A stretch of DNA of 7,715 nt from contig JAHHSB010000059.1 in the NCBI GenBank assembly GCA_020025415.1, positions 1-7,715 on the forward strand, given 5' to 3'. A program made the position numbers and the translations under genes. The first letter of the stretch is position 1, and each line of letters starts with the position of its first letter. This stretch comes from Oscillibacter sp. (lineage in GTDB: Bacteria > Bacillota > Clostridia > Oscillospirales > Oscillospiraceae). Of this stretch, positions 1 to 5,612 are shown piece after piece. The notes under the pieces were generated by a model that was not told the DNA's origin, did no database searches, and saw nothing but the letters and a program-made list of their open reading frames with translations.

Positions 1-101
1 TTTGAATCACATCACTGTGAAACAAACGGGAGTTTCGTATGCACCCGAAAACCGTTGGCTGACCGTTGATAAGTGAACTCGTTCCTTATCACTGTTTATT
101 A
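1..101. other. Non-coding stretch downstream of the endolysin, with two small inverted repeats
   Basis: No gene is supported here. Two inverted repeats are visible. TCACA (7-11) and TGTGA (16-20) flank 4 nt. TGATAAG (67-73) and CTTATCA (85-91) enclose a second arm pair, GAAC (75-78) and GTTC (81-84), so the structure is nearly continuous with one bulged T. On the minus strand the 67-91 hairpin lies 11 nt past the endolysin stop codon, where a terminator could sit, but no U-tract follows. It could equally be a recombination or attachment site at the edge of a prophage remnant. The function is not determined. Confidence 0.4.
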
Positions 102-776
102 TTAAGCCTTACCCCGCTTCGCCATCACCGCGGCCTGGGCCCGGGTGCAAAGGGCGCTGGGATTGCTGCCGTCTGTGATGCCCAGGGCCTTGGCCTCCTC
201 CAGTTCTTTGACCAGCGTGTCGCTGTTCTCCCGTTTCCCCAGGACTGCCTGGATCCGCTCGATCAGCTCCAGGATCTGCTGGTCTGTCCATTTGGAGATA
301 TCCATATCCTCATCCTCCTCGTACTTGAGCCGCACCGCTCCCACGATCTGAGAGACGCTGCGGGTCCGGCGCATGACCATGCCGCCGTTGGAATCATTGT
401 CCACTGCGGTATTGCCCTCAATGGCGGTCAGTACCGGGCCGTCCACATACTCCACGATGCCGCAGTGATCCGGGACGGTATCACCGCCCCAGTCATAGAT
501 CACGATGTCACCGGGCCGGTAGCCGCCGGTCACCCATTGGCCGACACTCCGGGCTGCGTTGCGCAGGGCGGAGCAGGAGGCCGTCTTGATCGGCAGCTGA
601 ACCTTCGCCTGCTGGCAGCACCACCAGATCAATACCACGCACCAGGGATAGCCGGTGCCCGATACCTCTTTGCCGTAATAGGCTGTATTATATTTCACCC
701 GGTTAGACCCAGGCGGCGACTCCTTGGTCCCGATCTGGGACCGGGCCACCTCCAGCAGCTCACTGACCGTCGCCAT
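102..776 (-). CDS. CHAP-domain phage-type endolysin with SLH-like C-terminal tail
   Basis: Predicted peptidoglycan hydrolase (cysteine amidase/endopeptidase) that would degrade the host wall after holin opens the membrane. Numbered from the ATG at 776, the protein is 224 aa. An N-terminal helix (about 1-17) leads into a CHAP/NlpC-like domain (about 18-150). Its likely catalytic Cys46 is in YPWCVVLIWW, His104 is in PDHCGIVE, and the acidic/Asn position is in AIEGN (119-122). An acidic, Glu-rich linker (about 151-195) follows. The end (about 197-222, ALGITDGSNP...TRAQAAVMAKR) resembles one SLH-type motif, as seen in many lysins of clostridial phages. There is no signal peptide, which fits release through a holin. 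Starts at 803 and 782 are possible, but GGAGGT lies 8 nt before the 776 ATG and only 2 nt before the 782 ATG. The first 17 nt overlap the end of the holin gene, so the two are probably translationally coupled. The enzyme class is fairly sure; the exact bond cut is unknown. Confidence 0.86.
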   Translation of the reverse strand: MATVSELLEVARSQIGTKESPPGSNRVKYNTAYYGKEVSGTGYPWCVVLIWWCCQQAKVQLPIKTASCSALRNAARSVGQWVTGGYRPGDIVIYDWGGDTVPDHCGIVEYVDGPVLTAIEGNTAVDNDSNGGMVMRRTRSVSQIVGAVRLKYEEDEDMDISKWTDQQILELIERIQAVLGKRENSDTLVKELEEAKALGITDGSNPSALCTRAQAAVMAKRGKA

Positions 777-975
777 TGTCATGCACCTCCGGAAGGCCCC
801 CAATGCTGTTGAGCACAGAGAGTATCCCGGCCAGTACAGAAGATGACGCGATCAGGACCCAGTTGACATCTCCCAGAGCCGCTGCCGTACTGATGGTAGC
901 CATAGCGGTCTGGGCAACGGTTCGGATCGCCCGGATGGCCGCCGCCTTCAGCCACAATTTGTTCTTATTGCTCAT
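760..975 (-). CDS. r1t-like phage holin
   Basis: Small pore-forming membrane protein of a phage lysis cassette, 71 aa. It has a basic N-terminus (MSNKNKLWLKAAAIRAIR), a first hydrophobic helix at about 17-34, a short turn with D36/W39, a second helix at about 39-58, and the closing IGGLPEV. This two-helix layout and the conserved GLPEV end match the r1t-type holin family (PF16945-like) common in phages of Firmicutes. The start is the ATG at 975, preceded by AAGGAGG about 6 nt upstream. The TGA (760-762) lies inside the 5' end of the endolysin, the usual holin-then-lysin order. No tail, capsid or integrase gene is visible in the window, so the pair is either the end of a prophage extending left or an isolated remnant. 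I see no clear promoter in the 183 bp upstream. Confidence 0.85.
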   Translation of the reverse strand: MSNKNKLWLKAAAIRAIRTVAQTAMATISTAAALGDVNWVLIASSSVLAGILSVLNSIGGLPEVHDNGDGQ

Positions 976-1158
976 AGGCTTCCTCCTTCATCAGCGCTAC
1001 ACCGGAATGTCCGCCGGGATCCCGCCCGGCAGCAGACCGGCAGCAGACTTGTGCGTCAGCCCAGAGAGCTTCCGCACTACCATCAGCATATCAAAAACGG
1101 GGCTTGCCCGGCACCTGCCCAGACAGCTGCTCCCCTCCTCCGTTTTATCCGATTTTCC
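976..1158. other. Spacer between the membrane-protein gene and the holin, with hairpin and tandem repeat
   Basis: This is a short gap on the minus-strand unit. GCCGGG (1013-1018) and CCCGGC (1025-1030) form an inverted repeat that contains the palindrome CGGGATCCCG (1015-1024). It runs directly into a tandem pair of the 11-mer CCGGCAGCAGA (1026-1036 and 1037-1047). These lie 40-50 nt upstream of the holin ribosome site. No confident -35/-10 pair was found for the holin. Confidence 0.4.
1093..1110 (-). terminator. Weak candidate intrinsic terminator after the CmpB-like gene
   Basis: Read on the minus strand, CGGG and CCCG form a 4-bp GC-only stem around a 5-nt loop, followed by TTTTT. It lies about 50 nt past the stop codon of the membrane-protein gene. 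The position and U-tract fit a terminator, but the stem is short. Confidence 0.3.
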
Positions 1159-1809
1159 CTAGTCATTTTCCGGCAGCCTGTTTTTCTTCCTTTTCATGAA
1201 GATCCAGCCGGAAACGGGAAACGGGAAAAAATTTGCACCCGCCCCCTTTCCTGCCAAGCGCCACCGGGGCTGCTTTCCCCCGGTCACCAGCCAGCGCATC
1301 CAGTCAAATACTGGGATAAACACCATGCACAGTCCCCACCAGATGGCCGCAAACTGGGGGCAGATCTGCCCCCACAAATTAAAGGGCAGCCGGGAGTAGT
1401 CCCAGATTCCCAGACCCAGCCAGACATTCAGCACCAGTCCCGCTGCCAGCTCCACCAGCGTCACCAATCCGGCACAAATCAGCGCCTGTATGGACAGCTT
1501 CATTTCCCAGGGCAGGCCCTCTCCGGCCCGTTCCACCGGGATACACAGCACGATCGCCAGCACCAGCATGGTCCAGCTGATCCGCTCCGGCTCCCCCCGC
1601 AGGGTTTTATAGGCCACCTCTAAAAGAAAGTACGCCGTACCGCCCCAGGTCCACAGCAGCATGGACAGTACCCAGCCTCCGGCCCGCTTCTTACGAAAGC
1701 TGTGCAGGGCCCCCGCCGCGCCGGTCGCCATATACCTCTCCCTTTCTTTTCCGGAAGCCGTCCCGGAACCGTCTGAAATATGCCCGCTTTGTCCGTACCT
1801 TCCCAACAT
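1159..1809 (-). CDS. Polytopic membrane protein, putative ABC-transporter type IV (CmpB/PF06541-like)
   Basis: Integral membrane protein of unknown substrate. Four hydrophobic segments are visible in the 216-aa reading, at about 44-66, 78-92, 104-133 and 150-175. The block from ELAAG through LNVWLGLGIWDYS and RLPFNLWGQICPQF to WW...FDWMRW is the hallmark I associate with the PF06541 family, whose members carry a WDYS.PFN..GQIC signature and are annotated as putative ABC transporters although no ATPase lies nearby. The start is uncertain. The ATG at 1809 has AAGGAG 8 nt upstream. The ATG at 1731 has GGGAG 6 nt upstream and would give a 190-aa protein that begins just before the first membrane helix, which is more typical of the family. 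The 26-residue extension is polar and low in conservation features. A basic tail (KRKKNR) ends the protein. No partner gene in the window suggests a role. Confidence 0.72.
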   Translation of the reverse strand: MLGRYGQSGHISDGSGTASGKERERYMATGAAGALHSFRKKRAGGWVLSMLLWTWGGTAYFLLEVAYKTLRGEPERISWTMLVLAIVLCIPVERAGEGLPWEMKLSIQALICAGLVTLVELAAGLVLNVWLGLGIWDYSRLPFNLWGQICPQFAAIWWGLCMVFIPVFDWMRWLVTGGKQPRWRLAGKGAGANFFPFPVSGWIFMKRKKNRLPEND

Positions 1810-2223
1810 CGTCTTGTCTCCTTATCCGCAGCTTTCCACCGGAAACACGCATTTCCGCCAGAAATGCCGCGCTTTTTTACAAGTATTCCCCGGGACGGCA
1901 CACTTAGAACCGGAACTTTTTCCTAGGCTTTCGGCAGCGTTCTCCGGTACTTATCCCGGGTCAGAAAAAGCTCCGGCAACTGCCGCAATATCCGCCTGCG
2001 CCAAATTTTTGTCCCGAGAGAGCGGGCCTTCCGTGAAACTATGCGGGGCATTTAACTGGATTTACGCCATCAAATGCCACACGTTCTCTAATTCGATTAT
2101 AAGGAAAATCCCCTTGATTTTCACAGGCAACTTGGAACAAGTTTTCCATCTCCATTCCTGCACGTCCTTTGTGCGCCTCGGCGCCCATATCCAACATGCG
2201 CCGCCTTTCCATGGCTTCCGGAG
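1810..2223. other. Divergent intergenic region rich in inverted repeats
   Basis: No coding region is supported here. The open frames that cross it have no homology-like features and no ribosome site. Visible structure includes GCATTTC (1849-1855) with GAAATGC (1861-1867), followed 5 nt later by T6. There is an imperfect 13-bp inverted repeat, CCGGAACTTTTTC (1910-1922) with GAAAAAGCTCCGG (1964-1976), with one mismatch and a 41-nt loop. GAAAATC (2104-2110) pairs with GATTTTC (2116-2122), and CGGCGC (2179-2184) pairs with GCGCCG (2198-2203). The region must hold the promoter for the leftward membrane-protein gene, but I could not identify one with confidence. Confidence 0.5.
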
Positions 2224-2303
2224 TGGAAATTTGCCGAAAGGTATGGTATAGTGGTCAAAAAAACGGTCCACGCTGCGGAACGGAAAACCAGTGTTGGATA
2301 TGG
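2185..2303. repeat. Perfect 12-bp inverted repeat flanking the vanR promoter
   Basis: CCATATCCAACA (2185-2196) is the exact reverse complement of TGTTGGATATGG (2292-2303). The left arm is upstream of the candidate promoter. The right arm touches the vanR ribosome site (GGAG, 2302-2305). A transcript reading in from upstream could fold the arms together and partly hide that site. The role is unproven. Confidence 0.45.
2224..2252 (+). promoter_or_regulatory. Candidate sigma-A promoter for vanRS
   Basis: A -35-like TGGAAA (2224-2229) and a -10 TATAGT (2247-2252) are separated by 17 bp. An upstream TGG makes an extended -10 (TGn). Transcription would start near 2259, about 50 nt before vanR. This is the best promoter-like match before vanR. 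No copy of the 11-bp repeats seen before vanG was found here, so VanR autoregulation of this promoter is not evident. Confidence 0.5.
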
Positions 2304-2311
2304 AGCAGTTT

Positions 2312-3007
2312 ATGAGCGTTGAAATTCTGGTCGTGGACGACGAATGTGTCATCGCGGACCTGGTGGAAGTCTATCTGAAAAACGAGGGCTATCATGTCCA
2401 CAAATTCTACAATGCCGCAGGGGCGCTGGAATGCGTGCGGCGGGAGCATCTGGATTTGGCCATTTTGGATGTGATGCTGCCCGATATGGACGGCTTCACC
2501 CTCTGCCAAAAGATCCGGGAGGATTATCTCTTCCCCATTCTGATGCTCACCGCCCGGGTCGAGGCTATGGACAAGATCACCGGGCTGACCCTGGGGGCAG
2601 ACGATTACATCACCAAGCCCTTCAACCACTTGGAGCTGGTGGCTCGGGTCAAGACCCAGCTGCGCCGGTACACCCGGTACAATCCCGGCGGACAGGCTCC
2701 CCAGGCGCCTCAGGAATACGACATCCGGGGACTGCAGATCTCCCGGGCCAACCACAAATGCACCCTCTTTGGCCAAGAGCTGGCCCTCACGCCCCTGGAG
2801 TTCTCTATTCTATGGTATCTGTGCAGCCGGCAGGGGCAGGTGGTCTCCAGCGAGGAGCTGTTTGAGGCAGCCTGGGGCGAGAAGTATATGGACAGCAACA
2901 ACACCGTCATGAGCCACATCGCCCGACTGCGGGAAAAAATGCACGAGCCCAGCCGCAGACCCAAGTTCATTAAAACTGTCTGGGGGGTAGGGTATACCAT
3001 TGAGTAA
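2312..3007 (+). CDS. vanR: VanR, OmpR-family response regulator of the van operon
   Basis: DNA-binding response regulator that, once phosphorylated by VanS, should activate the resistance genes. From the ATG at 2312 it is 231 aa, the usual VanR length. The receiver domain (1-about 118) shows the acidic pair D9/D10, phospho-acceptor D53 in LAILDVMLP, T80 and K102 (ADDYITKPF). A winged-helix OmpR/PhoB effector (about 132-230) follows, with LTPLEFSILWYLC, the recognition region around NNTVMSHIARLREK, and the closing VWGVGYTIE. The segments ADLVEVYLKNEGY and ITGLTLGADDYITKPFNHLELVARVK are strongly VanR-like. The ATG at 2312 was chosen because GGAG ends 6 nt before it. In-frame GTG 2291 and ATG 2300 would add 7 or 4 residues without a clearly better ribosome site. 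It overlaps vanS by 8 nt. Confidence 0.93.
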   Translation: MSVEILVVDDECVIADLVEVYLKNEGYHVHKFYNAAGALECVRREHLDLAILDVMLPDMDGFTLCQKIREDYLFPILMLTARVEAMDKITGLTLGADDYITKPFNHLELVARVKTQLRRYTRYNPGGQAPQAPQEYDIRGLQISRANHKCTLFGQELALTPLEFSILWYLCSRQGQVVSSEELFEAAWGEKYMDSNNTVMSHIARLREKMHEPSRRPKFIKTVWGVGYTIE

Positions 3008-4115
3008 GTTCACATTCGATCCGGCGCTGCTGGAAAAGAGCAAGCGCACTGCCAGAAAGACCTGGGCCAGCTATCTGCTGGCCCTGATCGCCTGGGTTGC
3101 GTTTGTCATCGTCATGGCGACAGCGTGCTTTCTCCTGTGCAGCTCCATCACCTGGTACGACGGGTTTTTATACCGCCTGCTCAACTGGGTGCAGAACTAC
3201 ATCGTCTTTGTCTGCACCTTCGTGGTGCTGGCAGGCTGGGTGGTCATCAGCTATTTCTATATCGCCGAGCCGGCCCGGAACCTGGAGCTGCTGCTCTCCG
3301 CCGCCGGAGATCTGGCCCATCCTACAGAAGATCCTATCTCCCTGCCCAAGCCCCTGAAAAGTGCGGAGGACCAGCTCAACCTAGTCCGGGAGCAGGCTCT
3401 GCGGGATACCCGGGCCGCCCGGGAAGCCGAACAGCGGAAAAACGATTTGGTCGTCTACCTGGCCCACGATCTGAAAACGCCGCTGACCAGCATCATCGGC
3501 TATCTGACGCTGCTGCGGGACGAACCGCAGATCTCGCCCCAGCTGCGGGAGCGCTATACCGATATCGCCCTGGAAAAGGCGGAGCGGTTGGAGGATCTGG
3601 TCAACGAATTCTTTGACATCACCCGCTTCAGTCTGACTACCCTAGAGCTGGAGTATCAGTCCGTGGATCTGACCCGGCTGCTCCAGCAGCTGGCCAGTGA
3701 GTTTGCTCCCGTGCTGCAGGAAAAGGGCATGGACTGCACCCTGTCCCTTCCCCCGGCGCTCAGCGCCGTCTGCGATCCGGATAAAATCGCCCGGGTGTTT
3801 GACAATCTGCTCAACAATGCCTGTCACTATGCCTACCCCAACTCCACCCTTTCCATCGAGGGCCTTGAAAACGGGGATGTGATCGTCCTCCGCTTCCGCA
3901 ACGCCGGCCACACCATTCCCCAGGAAAAGCTTCATCGGATGTTCGAGCGCTTTTTCCGGCTGGACAGCTCCCGCAGCACAAAAAGCGGAAACGCCGGGCT
4001 GGGCCTGGCCATCGCCAAGGAGATCGTGGCGGCCCACGGCGGCACCATCACCGCCCAAAGTGCGGCGGAGCAGATCATCTTTACGGTCGCGCTGCCCGCC
4101 TCTCCCCAGCCGTAA
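3000..4115 (+). CDS. vanS: VanS, membrane sensor histidine kinase of the van operon
   Basis: Sensor kinase that pairs with VanR, 371 aa. Two membrane helices (about 24-48 and 67-88) enclose a very short outer loop of about 18 residues, so there is no large ligand-binding domain. The cytoplasmic part has a linker/coiled segment (about 90-150), then a HisKA domain with phospho-acceptor His156 in YLAHDLKTPLTSIIGYL. The ATP-binding domain follows: N-box DNLLNNACHYA (268-278), F-box-like MFERFFRLDSSRS (314-326) and G-box NAGLGLAIAKEI (331-342). The start is a TTG at 3000 inside the end of vanR, with AGGG 7 nt upstream. No ATG or GTG nearby would keep the first helix with a better ribosome site. 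The 8-nt overlap implies coupled translation with vanR. The inducer cannot be read from the sequence; vancomycin or peptidoglycan-precursor changes would be expected from the family. Confidence 0.92.
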   Translation: MSKFTFDPALLEKSKRTARKTWASYLLALIAWVAFVIVMATACFLLCSSITWYDGFLYRLLNWVQNYIVFVCTFVVLAGWVVISYFYIAEPARNLELLLSAAGDLAHPTEDPISLPKPLKSAEDQLNLVREQALRDTRAAREAEQRKNDLVVYLAHDLKTPLTSIIGYLTLLRDEPQISPQLRERYTDIALEKAERLEDLVNEFFDITRFSLTTLELEYQSVDLTRLLQQLASEFAPVLQEKGMDCTLSLPPALSAVCDPDKIARVFDNLLNNACHYAYPNSTLSIEGLENGDVIVLRFRNAGHTIPQEKLHRMFERFFRLDSSRSTKSGNAGLGLAIAKEIVAAHGGTITAQSAAEQIIFTVALPASPQP

Positions 4116-4154
4116 GAAAATCGCAAGAATTTCTCCAGAGTTTCGCAAGGACCC
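4111..4154 (+). promoter_or_regulatory. Putative VanR operator: four tandem 11-bp units upstream of vanG
   Basis: Four head-to-tail 11-mers begin at the vanS stop codon: CGTAAGAAAAT (4111), CGCAAGAATTT (4122), CTCCAGAGTTT (4133, degenerate) and CGCAAGGACCC (4144). The shared core is CGYAAGRA, repeated exactly in helical phase. Tandem half-sites with 10-11 bp spacing are the established binding mode of OmpR/PhoB-family regulators such as VanR. The last unit would overlap the -35 position of a promoter whose -10 is TAAAAA (4173-4178). No good -35 box exists, as expected for an activated promoter. Calling it a VanR site is inference. Confidence 0.55.
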
Positions 4155-4172
4155 TGAGAGGGAAAACAAAAG

Positions 4173-4178
4173 TAAAAA
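4173..4178 (+). promoter_or_regulatory. Candidate -10 element of an activated vanG promoter
   Basis: TAAAAA matches 4 of 6 bases of TATAAT. It is 17 bp downstream of the hexamer at 4150-4155, inside the last 11-bp operator unit. Start of transcription would fall near 4185, within the left arm of the terminator-like hairpin. The element is weak and depends on the operator interpretation. Confidence 0.3.
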
Positions 4179-4222
4179 ATGCCTTGTCCTGCTACCATTT
4201 CGGTATCAGGACAAGGCATTTT
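4176..4222 (+). terminator. Strong hairpin between vanS and vanG (terminator/insulator)
   Basis: AAAATGCCTTGTCCTG (4176-4191) and CAGGACAAGGCATTTT (4207-4222) are perfect 16-bp inverted arms. The stem continues, after one C/T mismatch, with TACC/GGTA around the loop ATTTC. The 3' side is followed by GC and TTTT; the 5' side is preceded by further As, so it could terminate in both directions. It ends 6 nt before the vanG ribosome site. It would stop or reduce vanRS transcripts before vanG, leaving vanG-vanT to a separate promoter. It might instead act as a read-through attenuator. Confidence 0.75.
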
Positions 4223-4242
4223 GCTTTTGGGGAGGTCTTTGC

Positions 4243-5280
4243 ATGAAAACCATTTTGATTCTCTTCGGCGGCTGCTCCACGGAATACGGCGTATCCCTGC
4301 AGTCAGCCCATGCCGTTTTAGAACACCTGGATGCCACCCGTTACCGCGCCCTGCCGGTGGGCATCACCCGGGCTGGACAGTGGCTGGTCTACACCGGGGA
4401 CATCCACCGGCTCATCGACGACAGCTGGCAGAGCGGGGAATGCGCCCCCTGCACGCCGCTGCTTACCCGGGGCGTGCGGCGGCTGCTGCTCTTAGATGGG
4501 TCCGGGCAGCAGCTTGCCTTTGACGCGGCACTGCCCATACTCCACGGGAAAAACGGAGAGGACGGCACCGTGCAGGGGCTTTTGGAGCTGGCAGATATCC
4601 CTGTTATCGGCTGCGGCTCTTTGTCCAGCGCCCTGTGCATGGATAAAGACCGGGCCCACAAGCTGGTGCGGCAGGCCGGGATCCGGGTCCCCCGCAGTGC
4701 CGTTTTCCGCCGGGGCGTCCGTCAAGAGGAGCTGCTGGCAGCGGGAAATATGCTGGGCTATCCCCTGTTCGTCAAGCCCGTGCGGGCGGGTTCTTCCTTC
4801 GGTATCAACCGGGTGACAGCACCGGCCCAGCTCCAGGCCGCCGCGGCATCAGCCTTTGCCATCGACCGGGAGATCCTGTTGGAGGAAGCCATTTCCGGCT
4901 TTGAGGTAGGCTGTGCCGTTCTGGGCACCGAGGAGCTGACAGTGGGCATGGTGGATGAGATCGAGCTGACCGGGGGCTTTTTCGACTTTGAGGAGAAGTA
5001 TACCCTCAAGACCTCTGCCATCCACTGCCCCGCCCGCATCCGACCTGAGCAGGTCACTTGGATCCAGTCCACCGCCAAGACCATTTACCGGGTCCTGGAC
5101 TGCAAGGGCTTTGCCCGGGTGGATCTGTTCCTCACCCCCCAGGGAGAGCTGGTGTTCAACGAGGTCAACACCATTCCCGGCTTCACCACCCACAGCCGCT
5201 ATCCCAACATGATGCAGCAAATCGGAATGGACTTTTCCACTCTCATCACCCGCATAATTGAAACGGAGGTGGGCACATGA
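4243..5280 (+). CDS. vanG: VanG-type D-alanine:D-serine ligase
   Basis: ATP-grasp ligase that joins D-Ala to D-Ser in the cytoplasm, giving precursors ending in D-Ala-D-Ser that bind vancomycin weakly. It is 345 aa, the normal length. Visible Ddl/Van motifs are GGCSTEYGVSL (9-19, Glu14), LHGKNGEDG (100-108), MDKDRAHK (133-140), FVKPVRAGSSFGI (176-188), EKYTLKTS in the omega-loop (251-258), and the metal-binding end FNEVNTIPGFTTHS (305-318). The EKYTLKTS loop and overall character are those of VanG/D-Ser ligases. There is no VanA/B-type D-lactate loop. Specificity is inferred from this and from the linked serine racemase. The frame is open upstream to 4060, but the ATG at 4243 has GGGGAGG 7 nt before it, and the upstream part is vanS and the control region. 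The stop overlaps the next start as ATGA. Probably co-transcribed with the two following genes. Confidence 0.93.
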   Translation: MKTILILFGGCSTEYGVSLQSAHAVLEHLDATRYRALPVGITRAGQWLVYTGDIHRLIDDSWQSGECAPCTPLLTRGVRRLLLLDGSGQQLAFDAALPILHGKNGEDGTVQGLLELADIPVIGCGSLSSALCMDKDRAHKLVRQAGIRVPRSAVFRRGVRQEELLAAGNMLGYPLFVKPVRAGSSFGINRVTAPAQLQAAAASAFAIDREILLEEAISGFEVGCAVLGTEELTVGMVDEIELTGGFFDFEEKYTLKTSAIHCPARIRPEQVTWIQSTAKTIYRVLDCKGFARVDLFLTPQGELVFNEVNTIPGFTTHSRYPNMMQQIGMDFSTLITRIIETEVGT

Positions 5281-5612
5281 GGACCACCACCCTTTCCCGG
5301 GAGCAGACCGGCACCGGCCCGCTGATCCGGGTCAATCCCAGCTCCCCCCTGCGTGAGACAGCGGCCTTCCGCTATGTGGGCATCCCCCACGCCATAGTGC
5401 TGGAGGAAAACGACCTGTGCCTGGATGCGTATCGGAACTTCGTCCGCAAAAAGCCACGGCTTTGCCGCTTGGATGCCCGGCACCGGGCCACGGTGTACCA
5501 GCCGTCCTGCCGGGGCGACACGGTGAAGCTGACGGTGCCGGAACGCTGCTGCCAGTTTTCCGCAGGCAACAACGGCGGCTTCTTTCTCACGGTTTTGGGG
5601 GATGTGCTGTGA
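5277..5612 (+). pseudogene. vanXY: Internally deleted vanXY (D,D-dipeptidase/carboxypeptidase remnant), still an open frame
   Basis: Intact VanXY/VanY-like zinc peptidases (family M15, about 190-260 aa) cut D-Ala-D-Ala and the terminal D-Ala of precursors. This 111-aa frame keeps only the two ends. GPLIRVNPSSPLR (14-26) resembles the start of the family ('LxLVNxxHPL'). It jumps straight to FRYVGIPHAIVLEENDLCLDAYRNFVR (31-57), the segment that normally follows the catalytic E-x-W-H motif. Residues 60-111 (including GDTVKLTVP and FSAGNNGGFFLTV) match the C-terminal accessory domain of clostridial VanY/VanXY enzymes. The SxHxxGxAxD zinc site is absent, and ETAAF stands where E-P-W-H-F is expected, so a ligand His is also lost. 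The frame is intact, GGAGG lies 7 nt before the ATG, and 4-nt overlaps join it to vanG (ATGA) and vanT (GTGA). The product should be catalytically dead. The family match is by recalled motifs, not a search. Confidence 0.75.

Noticed and set aside
1849..1878. GCATTTC/GAAATGC stem followed by T6 as a plus-strand terminator
   Set aside because: No plus-strand gene lies upstream to terminate, and a 5-nt gap separates the stem from the T-run.
2104..2122. GAAAATC/GATTTTC hairpin as a terminator or regulatory site
   Set aside because: Only 7 AT-rich base pairs with no U-tract, and no gene ends nearby on either strand.
1661..2251. Long plus-strand open frame crossing the intergenic region before vanR
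   Set aside because: It runs antisense to the membrane-protein gene, has no ribosome site, shows a Pro/Ser/His-rich composition without domain features, and is most likely a by-product of GC-rich coding on the other strand.
4152..4162. CCCT-GAG-AGGG mini-hairpin between operator and -10
   Set aside because: Four base pairs with a 3-nt loop is too small to argue for a function.
4060..4242. In-frame upstream extension of vanG (61 residues)
   Set aside because: It lies over the end of vanS, the operator repeats and the hairpin; the ATG at 4243 has a near-perfect ribosome site and begins exactly at the conserved Ddl N-terminus.
5417..5608. In-frame upstream extension of vanT (64 residues)
   Set aside because: It is the vanXY remnant read in another frame; the GTG at 5609 has its own ribosome site and starts just before the conserved ALDRFRLLAA segment.
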